Below, piece after piece: positions 1 to 4,742 of a DNA stretch of 5,446 nt. Position 1 is the stretch's first letter. Every line of letters begins with the position of its first letter. Position numbers and translations under genes: made by a program. The notes below the pieces were generated by a model, which had not been told where the DNA came from, searched no databases, and saw only the letters and a program-made list of their open reading frames with translations. The DNA is from DASYML01 sp036009045 (lineage in GTDB: Bacteria; Acidobacteriota; Blastocatellia; Pyrinomonadales; Pyrinomonadaceae): assembly GCA_036009045.1 (NCBI GenBank), contig DASYML010000130.1, positions 1 through 5,446 on the forward strand, given 5' to 3'.

Positions 1-296
1 TGAGTTACGAAATCATCGTCCGCCCGGAAGCCGCTCTGGAAGTGCAAGCAGCCTTTGACTGGTACGAAGAAAAGAGCGAAGGGCTGGGGTTTGAATTCCT
101 GCGCGCGGCGGATGCCTGCCTCGCCGGTATCAGAAGAAATCCGCTGGCCTCTCCTGAGACTTATCAGGAAACCCGCAGAGCCTTGTTGAGAAAATTCCCT
201 TACGCCATCTTCTACATCCTCAAAGAAGAAAGAATCATCGTGCTGGCTTGCTTCCACATCAAGCGTCAGCCGATAGATTGGATGCGGCGCATCTAA
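1..296 (+). CDS. RelE/ParE-family toxin of a type II toxin-antitoxin system (first base of start codon outside window)
   Basis: The window opens with 'tg' followed by an open frame (AGT TAC GAA...), so the start is almost certainly an ATG whose A lies one base to the left. That gives a 98-residue protein beginning MSYEIIVRPEA. The first start codon wholly inside the window (GTG at 42) would cut off the first beta strand. Family features seen: the N-terminal strand with RPEA, a helical segment with AAFDWYEE (residues 17-24) and GLGFEFL (28-34), the strand RALLRKFPYAIFY (60-72), and the C-terminal strand RIIVLACFH followed by R89, P91 and W94. Length and motif order fit the RelE/ParE superfamily, whose members either cleave mRNA at the ribosome or poison gyrase. 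The FDWYEE/GLG/FPYAIFY pattern is nearer to the ParE-like branch, but the target cannot be assigned. The antitoxin is expected immediately upstream, outside the window. The next gene is convergent, so this would be the last gene of its operon. Confidence 0.85.
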   Translation, partial: SYEIIVRPEAALEVQAAFDWYEEKSEGLGFEFLRAADACLAGIRRNPLASPETYQETRRALLRKFPYAIFYILKEERIIVLACFHIKRQPIDWMRRI

Positions 297-354
297 TCGC
301 ACGGCGTCATCATGTTCGATGAGCACGGCCCTCGCCCGACAATGCATAACGGCT

Positions 355-398
355 ACAAGATGTGTGCAAGACGGACCCTGACGGGTTCAACATCTTGT
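355..398. terminator. Weak candidate terminator hairpin between convergent genes
   Basis: ACAAGATGT (355-363) and ACATCTTGT (390-398) are perfect reverse complements, 9 bp, with a 26-base loop. The loop holds a second small hairpin, ACCC (375-378) with GGGT (383-386). A further small inverted repeat, CAACA/TGTTG (388-400), overlaps the right arm. The structure lies between the toxin stop codon (294-296) and the end of the esterase gene on the other strand, and its right arm overlaps the esterase's last codons. Neither side carries a T-tract, so an intrinsic terminator is not well supported. It could be a bidirectional pause or stabilising structure, or chance. No gene is seen in 297-386. Confidence 0.25.
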
Positions 399-1136
399 TG
401 GCCCATCTGGAGGTGTCGGGCCAGGCATCGCGGCCGACGGCTTCCGCTTATCCAGGAGCGGACGAAGCGCCTCGTAAACAGTCTCTGCGACGATCCTGCT
501 GCCTTCGGCGTTCGGGTGGATACCGTCCGCCTGGTTCAGAGATTCGATGCCCGCCACGCGGTCCAGAAAGAACGGGATGAGCGAGACGTGATGCTCACGC
601 GCCAGGGCTTGAAAGGCTTCCTCAACTTCCCTTTGATATTCTGGTCCAGTATTGGTCGGCGCGTACATGCCCGCGAGGAGGACTGTCACGCCTCTGGCCT
701 GTGCACGCGAGATTATCTGGTCCAGATTCTTCTTCATCTCACTGACGGGCTGGCCGCGCAAAAGGTCGTTGGCTCCCAACTCCAAAATCAGAAAACGCAC
801 GTCTCCCTCCAGCGCCCAATCCAGACGCCGCAAGCCTCCGGCGGACGTGTCGCCTGAAACACCCGCGTTGACCACTTCGTACTTATACCCGTCAGCCTCC
901 AGTTTCTTTTGCAGCAGTGACGTGTAGCTCTCGGCAGCCGTCAGCCCGTAGCCCGCCGTCAGGCTGTCGCCGAAAGCGACGATCTTCGGTAGACTTTCAT
1001 GTGGCGAAGCCGGAGCGGCGGGAGAAGGCTTTGCGGCGGGCGCGTTCGCGTTGGAAATATTCAACGCGTTGTGCGGGCCGCACGCGGCCATCAAGATCAC
1101 GAGAAAGATTAAAAGGCCGGTCGGATAAAATTTCAT
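387..1136 (-). CDS. tesA: TesA-like SGNH/GDSL-family esterase/lysophospholipase, predicted lipoprotein
   Basis: This 249-residue protein starts at the ATG read from 1136 leftwards. That start puts a compact signal peptide at the N-terminus: MKFYPT, a hydrophobic stretch GLLIFLVILMAA, then Cys19 in a lipobox-like LMAAC. This predicts lipid modification at Cys19 and anchoring in the membrane. Residues 20-48 are a low-complexity Ala/Pro/Asn linker. The catalytic domain follows, with the SGNH blocks in order: FGDSL (55-59, nucleophile Ser58), NAGVSGDTS (90-98, oxyanion Gly95), GAND (121-124, oxyanion Asn123) and DGIHPN (204-209, acid Asp204 and base His207). These match the Ser10/Gly44/Asn73/Asp154/His157 set of E. 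coli TesA, a thioesterase/lysophospholipase/arylesterase. A Pro-rich tail of about 20 residues follows the fold and ends in Cys. It is divergent from the YbbA/YbbP transporter genes, as in E. coli, which strengthens the TesA assignment over a generic GDSL lipase. Its natural substrate cannot be told from sequence. Confidence 0.93.
   Translation of the reverse strand: MKFYPTGLLIFLVILMAACGPHNALNISNANAPAAKPSPAAPASPHESLPKIVAFGDSLTAGYGLTAAESYTSLLQKKLEADGYKYEVVNAGVSGDTSAGGLRRLDWALEGDVRFLILELGANDLLRGQPVSEMKKNLDQIISRAQARGVTVLLAGMYAPTNTGPEYQREVEEAFQALAREHHVSLIPFFLDRVAGIESLNQADGIHPNAEGSRIVAETVYEALRPLLDKRKPSAAMPGPTPPDGPTRC
1126..1131 (+). promoter_or_regulatory. Possible -10 element for the ABC transporter operon
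   Basis: TAAAAT matches the sigma-70 -10 consensus at five of six positions and sits just before the ATG at 1135. No -35 hexamer is recognisable at the usual spacing. Transcription from it would start at or just after the ATG, which does not fit normal initiation at 1135, so either the true promoter lies further inside the esterase gene or this match is chance. No clear Shine-Dalgarno sequence precedes 1135; the nearest purine-rich bases are GGTCGGA at 1119-1125. Confidence 0.15.
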
Positions 1137-1857
1137 GATTGAATTATACAAGGTTTCAAAGACGGTTCCCTCCGGGACCGAGAAGTTGACCATCCTGCAC
1201 TCGCTCGACCTGGTCATCCCGGATGGGCAATTCGTCTCGGTCGTCGGCCCATCGGGCAGCGGCAAATCAACGCTGCTCGGCCTCATCGCCGGATTGGATG
1301 CGCCAACCGACGGAGAGATTCTACTTGACGGTCAGGACATCACCAGGATGAGCGAAGACGCGCTCGCGGAACTTCGCAGCGCGAAAGTCGGGTTCGTTTT
1401 TCAATCGTTTCACCTGATTCCCTCTTTGACTGCGCTGGAAAACATCCTCGTCCCGATGGAGATCGCCGGTCGTCGCGATGCCTTGCAGCGCGCGCAAGAA
1501 TTGCTCAAAGATGTAGACTTACAGGCTCGCGCTCATCATTATCCCTCGCAACTCTCCGGCGGCGAGAAACAGCGCGTCGCCATCGCGCGAGCCTTTGCCA
1601 ACGAACCTTCCATCATGCTGGCGGACGAGCCGACGGGCAATCTCGATTCGACTAACGGGCGGCATGTTTTCGAGTTAATGGTCCAGATGAATCAGAGCCA
1701 CGGCGCGACGCTCGTCCTCGTCACACACGATCATGAACTGGCGGAGCAGGCTTCGCGTCGCATCTCTCTCAAAGACGGGCGCGTGGTGACGGATAGCGAC
1801 GAGCGGGGAGGCTTGCCGGAACCATCATTGGAGACGATTGAGGTGGCAGGCTCTTGA
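1135..1857 (+). CDS. ybbA: ABC transporter ATP-binding protein, YbbA/LolD type
   Basis: This 240-residue cytoplasmic nucleotide-binding subunit would form a dimer that powers the permease encoded next. All ATPase motifs are intact: Walker A GPSGSGKST (38-46), Q-loop Gln90 in FVFQSFHLIPSLTA, signature LSGGEKQR (140-147), Walker B IMLADE (160-165, catalytic Glu165), D-loop GNLD (168-171) and switch His198 in VTHDH. The opening MIELYKVSKTVPSG with LDLVIPDGQF, and the phrases SALTALENI-like and EPTGNLDS, are typical of the MacB/LolD/YbbA group of importer-like ATPases that work with FtsX-fold permeases. The start at 1135 is where such proteins normally begin. It shares the palindrome CATG (1134-1137) with the esterase start on the other strand. 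About 20 acidic residues follow the conserved core, slightly longer than usual. The stop overlaps the permease start by four bases. LolD is the main alternative, but the 843-residue single permease and the TesA neighbour point to YbbA. Confidence 0.93.
   Translation: MIELYKVSKTVPSGTEKLTILHSLDLVIPDGQFVSVVGPSGSGKSTLLGLIAGLDAPTDGEILLDGQDITRMSEDALAELRSAKVGFVFQSFHLIPSLTALENILVPMEIAGRRDALQRAQELLKDVDLQARAHHYPSQLSGGEKQRVAIARAFANEPSIMLADEPTGNLDSTNGRHVFELMVQMNQSHGATLVLVTHDHELAEQASRRISLKDGRVVTDSDERGGLPEPSLETIEVAGS
1143..1148 (-). promoter_or_regulatory. Perfect -10 hexamer for the esterase gene, possible leaderless start
   Basis: On the minus strand the sequence reads TTGTATAATTCAATC followed directly by the esterase ATG. 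TATAAT is a perfect sigma-70 -10 match. Six bases separate its last base from the A of the ATG, which puts the predicted transcription start on that A (1136). No Shine-Dalgarno sequence is present in this interval, as expected for a leaderless mRNA. No -35 match is seen at 16-18 bp, and the bases just upstream are not a canonical extended -10. The element lies inside the first codons of the divergent ATPase gene. Confidence 0.35.
1840..1846 (+). promoter_or_regulatory. Ribosome binding site that decides the TTG start of the permease
   Basis: GAGGTGG lies within the last codons of the ATPase gene, seven bases before the TTG at 1854. This is good spacing for a Shine-Dalgarno sequence. It favours TTG at 1854 over the in-frame ATG at 1872, which is 25 bases from it. 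The ATPase stop and permease start overlap as TTGA (1854-1857), which suggests translational coupling and equal expression of the two subunits. Confidence 0.55.
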
Positions 1858-4385
1858 ACTTCATCTTCAACATGGCCCGCCGCGAGATACGCGCTTCATG
1901 GCGCAGGCTGCTCTTTTTCTTCCTCTGCATAGGCATCGGCGTCGGCTCTATCGTCGCGCTCCGCTCGACCATCCAGAACGCGAGCCGCAGCGTCGCGGGC
2001 GAAGCGCGACAGCTTCTCACGGCGGACGTGCAGATTGACTCTACCAGAGAGTGGAAGCCGGAATCGCTCGCCGCTGTCGCACGCGTCGCGCGCCCGCCGC
2101 TCGTCGAAGCCAGGACCGAAACCATAGAAGCCAGCACGATGGTGCGCCCCGCAGATTCGTCCAGCGAAGGCGCGATGATGGTCGAACTGAAAGGCATCGA
2201 GCCGCCTTACCCGCTCTATGGAGATTTCGAGCTTGCTGATGGAAGGCCATTTGATCACGCGCTACTCGCAGACAACGGCGCGGTCGTCACCACTTTACTG
2301 CTTGAGCGATTGAAGCTGCGCCCCGGCGACCATATCAAAATCGGCGAGTCTACATTTGAAATTCGCGGCGTGATGGATCGTGAACCCGGCAGCGGCGGCG
2401 GCTTTCGTCTTGGCCCACGCGTCTTCATCGCGCGCACGGCTGCCGAAGCCACTGGCCTCACAGGGTTCGGCAGCCGCGCGCGTCGCAGAATTTTATTGAA
2501 GGTCCGGGAAGGCGCGCTCGAAGGAGTGGTCCAGAATTTACGCGCCGAATTAAAGGGCCAACTCGTGACGGTCAACTCTTACAAAGATGCACAGGAGAAT
2601 TTGAGCGAGCAGTTTGCGCGCACGGAGAATTATCTGGCGTTGACTGGACTCATCGTGCTCGTCCTCGGTGGGATAGGCGTGTCGAGTGTGACGCGCGTCT
2701 TCATCGAACAGAAAAGAGAATCCATCGCCGTGCTCAAGTGCATCGGCGGGACGGGCACGCAAATCCTCGCGGCGTATCTCGCGCAGGTTCTCGCGCTGGG
2801 GTTGGCCGGAAGTCTCTTAGGCGTCGCACTCGCCAAAGGTGCGCTCATGTTGACTGCGCATTATTTCGCGCAGAGCCTGCCGCCGGACATGAGCTACGGG
2901 CTGGCTCCCGGAGCGATTGCTCAGGGAACGGGCCTCGGCTTGCTCGTCTCAATTCTCTTCTCTGCGCTGCCGCTGCTCCGCATCAGACACATCAAGCCCA
3001 ACATGCTGCTGCGTCAAGATGAGGGAGAGAGCGGCGGCCTGCGTCGTCGGCCAGACATGCTGCGCTGGTTGACGGGCGCGCTCGTCGTGCTGGGGTTAGC
3101 GCTGCTCTCTTCATGGCAGGCAGGCTCTGTCCGCGTCGGTCTCTTTTTTCTGGGCGGGCTGGCCGCGACCGCCTCCGCCTTGTACGTCGCGGCGCTGCTG
3201 CTGGTCTGGCTCGTGCGACGCGCAAAGCACCTGCGCTCCTTCGCGTTTCGACAGGCCGTGAGCAGCCTCTATCGTCCGGGCAACCAGACGCGCGTCATCA
3301 TCATGGCAGTCGGGCTGGGCGCGTTCGTCGTCATGGCTATCAACTCGCTGCAAACAAATTTACTCAACGAGCTAGACCTGTCGCGGCGCACGAACCTGCC
3401 CAACATGTATCTGATTGACATTCAACCGGACCAGAAACAGGGCGTCGAAAACTTAATCGAAGCGGCGACGGGCGTGAAGCCGGATTTGATTCCGACGGTG
3501 CGCGCGCGCATCTTCGCCATCAACGGTCTTGAGCTTGACCTTGAACAGCGGGAGATGCGCAGGGAGCGAAGCATGCTGGGCCGCGAATACGTCGTCACAT
3601 ATCGTCCACGGCTCGAAGCGAATGAAACGATTGTGGCCGGAAAGTTTTGGGACGCGCAACCTTCAACAGAGCCTGAAGTTTCTCTCGAAGAGGGGATGCG
3701 CGGGTTGGCCGGTCTCGATGTCGGAAGCACGATCACCTTCGACATCGTTGGAAGAAAGATGACGGCCCGCGTGACGAGCATACGGCACGTTGATTGGAGA
3801 AATTCGCGGACGGGATTCCTGGTCCTCTTCCGCCCCGGAGCGCTGGAGAACGCGCCGCAGATGTTGGTCGCGCCCATCAACGGGCCGGTCGGCGAACCCC
3901 TGCGTTCACGCTTTCAACGCGCCCTGCTCGATCAGTATCCGAATATTTCCGTGATAGACGTGGCCGAAGTCGTGAGCACCATCAGCCGCATTCTCAACAA
4001 CGTGACCCTCGCCGTCTCCTTCCTCGGCGGCTTCGTACTCCTGTGCGGCGTGCTCATACTGGTCGGCTCAATCGCCATGACGAAGTTCCAGCGCATCTAT
4101 GAAGTTGCGGTCTTGAAAACGCTCGGAGCCAAAAGAAAAGTCCTGCTGCTGATTCTCTTCGTCGAATACGGGCTGCTCGGCCTTGTCGCGGGATTGGTCG
4201 GGGCGCTCGCCTCAATCGCGCTTTCATATGCCGTCACGCGATTCGTCTTCGAGATTCCCTGGAAATTCTCTCCAGCCCTCTCATGTGCCGGAATAGCCCT
4301 CACCGTTCTACTCGTCACAACCGTCGGGGTCATCTCAAGCTTGAATGTCCTGACACGGAAACCCCTGGCGATTCTGCGTGCATAG
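1854..4385 (+). CDS. ybbP: ABC transporter permease, YbbP type (FtsX/MacB superfamily, two FtsX domains)
   Basis: This 843-residue inner-membrane permease partners the upstream ATPase. From hydrophobicity, the layout is: TM1 about 18-38; a first extracytoplasmic domain about 40-255 (MacB-PCD-like, containing GPRVFI and GFGSRARRRILLKV); an FtsX-type bundle about 260-375 with the coupling sequence EQKRESIAVLKCIGG (285-299); two extra helices about 405-453; a helix about 478-498; a second extracytoplasmic domain about 500-705 (containing VDWRNSRTGFLVLFRPGALE, 646-665); and a second FtsX bundle about 716-835 with the matching coupling sequence FQRIYEVAVLKTLGAKRK (745-762). This internal duplication, ten helices and length of about 800 residues are the YbbP pattern and differ from MacB, LolC/E and FtsX, which have four helices. 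Such proteins convert ATP binding into movement of periplasmic domains and need not transport across the membrane. With the divergent TesA-like esterase, extraction or presentation of lipidic substrates is a reasonable inference. A strong hairpin lies within the gene (2431-2482). The frame is intact. Confidence 0.93.
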   Translation: MNFIFNMARREIRASWRRLLFFFLCIGIGVGSIVALRSTIQNASRSVAGEARQLLTADVQIDSTREWKPESLAAVARVARPPLVEARTETIEASTMVRPADSSSEGAMMVELKGIEPPYPLYGDFELADGRPFDHALLADNGAVVTTLLLERLKLRPGDHIKIGESTFEIRGVMDREPGSGGGFRLGPRVFIARTAAEATGLTGFGSRARRRILLKVREGALEGVVQNLRAELKGQLVTVNSYKDAQENLSEQFARTENYLALTGLIVLVLGGIGVSSVTRVFIEQKRESIAVLKCIGGTGTQILAAYLAQVLALGLAGSLLGVALAKGALMLTAHYFAQSLPPDMSYGLAPGAIAQGTGLGLLVSILFSALPLLRIRHIKPNMLLRQDEGESGGLRRRPDMLRWLTGALVVLGLALLSSWQAGSVRVGLFFLGGLAATASALYVAALLLVWLVRRAKHLRSFAFRQAVSSLYRPGNQTRVIIMAVGLGAFVVMAINSLQTNLLNELDLSRRTNLPNMYLIDIQPDQKQGVENLIEAATGVKPDLIPTVRARIFAINGLELDLEQREMRRERSMLGREYVVTYRPRLEANETIVAGKFWDAQPSTEPEVSLEEGMRGLAGLDVGSTITFDIVGRKMTARVTSIRHVDWRNSRTGFLVLFRPGALENAPQMLVAPINGPVGEPLRSRFQRALLDQYPNISVIDVAEVVSTISRILNNVTLAVSFLGGFVLLCGVLILVGSIAMTKFQRIYEVAVLKTLGAKRKVLLLILFVEYGLLGLVAGLVGALASIALSYAVTRFVFEIPWKFSPALSCAGIALTVLLVTTVGVISSLNVLTRKPLAILRA
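2431..2482 (+). repeat. Strong inverted repeat (hairpin) inside the permease gene
   Basis: Bases 2431-2447 and 2466-2482 are reverse complements at 16 of 17 positions. The single mismatch pairs 2436 with 2477. The core is CGGCTGCCGAA (2437-2447) with TTCGGCAGCCG (2466-2476), and the loop is 18 bases (2448-2465). In the mRNA this would be a very stable GC-rich stem. It encodes roughly residues 193-210, a conserved-looking part of the first extracytoplasmic domain, so it may simply follow from coding constraint. Confidence 0.7.
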
Positions 4386-4405
4386 CGAAGCAAGAGGCCG
4401 CCCTA

Positions 4406-4505
4406 AGGACGTTAAGGTATAATCTACTTGAAGCAGGATTGATGATTTATCAATGCATGTCCGTCACATTAGCGGAGCTATTGTCGAGTTGGCGACTAAC
4501 GTCCT
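4406..4505. repeat. 9-bp perfect inverted repeat overlapping the larger palindrome
   Basis: AGGACGTTA (4406-4414) and TAACGTCCT (4497-4505) are perfect reverse complements separated by 82 bases. The right arm overlaps the right arm of the 17-bp inverted repeat by four bases (4502-4505), so the two long pairings cannot both form completely. This gives the region two alternative folds. Confidence 0.6.
4418..4423 (+). promoter_or_regulatory. Isolated perfect -10 hexamer next to the palindrome
   Basis: TATAAT at 4418-4423 is a perfect -10 match directed rightwards. No -35 hexamer is recognisable around 4394-4402. A start near 4430 would transcribe most of the palindromic region, which has no convincing reading frame. 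It may be a chance match in a locally AT-richer spot. Confidence 0.15.
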
Positions 4506-4518
4506 GCCTCAAGTAGAT
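4422..4518. repeat. 17-bp imperfect inverted repeat with 63-base loop, between permease and broken minus-strand frame
   Basis: ATCTACTTGAAGCAGGA (4422-4438) pairs with TCCTGCCTCAAGTAGAT (4502-4518) at 16 of 17 positions; the mismatch is 4432 against 4508. Inside the loop are two smaller hairpins: ATTGAT/ATCAAT (4438-4443 with 4449-4454, loop GATTT), which shares base 4438 with the left arm, and GTCG/CGAC (4483-4486 with 4493-4496). The whole could fold as a multi-branched RNA or cruciform. It lies between two convergent reading frames, just downstream of the permease stop (4383-4385) and three bases beyond the stop of the minus-strand frame (4521-4523), so a terminator-like role is possible, though no T-tract follows either arm. 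Other options are a recombination or transposon-end structure, or a small structured RNA. Confidence 0.75.
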
Positions 4519-4520
4519 GA

Positions 4521-4712
4521 TTAAGTTTTCTTCAAAGTCCCATTATCAGAATTATAATTGCCGGGAACCAATGTAATTGTATATCTTCCTTTCCTGCTTG
4601 TGTTTACTGGGATATGAATTTCAGTGAAACCTGGCTCTATAGTCTTCTTGTCTCTAAAGATGGGACTGAGGTCTGATTTCCTTACCCCCCTGCTTAAATA
4701 AACATTGAACTG
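4521..4712 (-). pseudogene. 3' fragment of an unrecognised minus-strand gene, no start codon
   Basis: Reading leftwards from 4712 to the TAA at 4521-4523 there are 63 sense codons with no ATG, GTG or early TTG that could serve as a start. The only in-frame TTG is at codon 49. A TGA (4713-4715) closes the frame upstream. The peptide looks like real protein, not noise: it begins QFNVYLSRGVRKSD, continues with FTEIHIPVNTSRKG, and then has GRYTITLVPGNY followed by a polar tail ending LKKT. The T-x-x-x-G-R-Y-x-I-x-L-x-P-G-x-Y pattern resembles the strands of carboxypeptidase-regulatory-like beta-sandwich domains found at the ends of secreted proteins, though the tail after it is unusual and I do not claim the family. 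Local GC is about 39%, far below the flanking genes. The likeliest reading is a gene whose 5' part was lost or displaced to the right. A frameshift at the run of six C (4685-4690) or a chance open frame are alternatives. Confidence 0.4.
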
Positions 4713-4722
4713 TCAAATAATC

Positions 4723-4728
4723 TATGAT
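4723..4728 (+). promoter_or_regulatory. Possible -10 element for the AAA+ ATPase gene
   Basis: TATGAT matches the -10 consensus at five of six positions and would start transcription near 4735, shortly before the ATG at 4743. The nearest -35-like hexamer, TTGAAC (4705-4710), is only 12 bases upstream, too close for a standard promoter. The AGG at 4739-4741 is too near the ATG to be a normal ribosome binding site, so initiation may be leaderless-like or weak. Confidence 0.2.
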
Positions 4729-4742
4729 ATATGGCTCTAGGT

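Noticed and set aside
336..400. An integron attC site downstream of the toxin gene (GCCCGACAATGCATAACGG is loosely reminiscent).
   Set aside because: The required R/L core-site arrangement (RYYYAAC ... GTTRRRY with paired inner sites) is not present, and no integrase or cassette array is seen.
312..857. A 181-codon open frame on the plus strand across the esterase gene.
   Set aside because: It is antisense to well-supported SGNH catalytic blocks, has an arginine-rich low-sense composition and no recognisable motif, as expected of a shadow frame in GC-rich DNA.
1137..1286. A 50-residue N-terminal extension of the esterase to an ATG at 1286.
   Set aside because: It would run antisense through the Walker A region of the ATPase and would bury the signal peptide and lipobox that begin exactly at 1136.
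1135..1857. The ATPase as LolD (lipoprotein release).
   Set aside because: The family signatures alone allow it, but the partner is one ten-helix permease with two FtsX bundles, not separate four-helix LolC/LolE subunits, and the divergent TesA neighbour matches the ybbA locus.
1769..2258. Minus-strand open frames of 120-142 codons over the ATPase/permease junction.
   Set aside because: They are antisense to conserved parts of both transporter genes, with Arg/Ala/Ser-rich translations and no family features.
4406..4518. The palindromic region as an attC site.
   Set aside because: The GTT and AAC elements occur in the wrong order and orientation relative to the arms.
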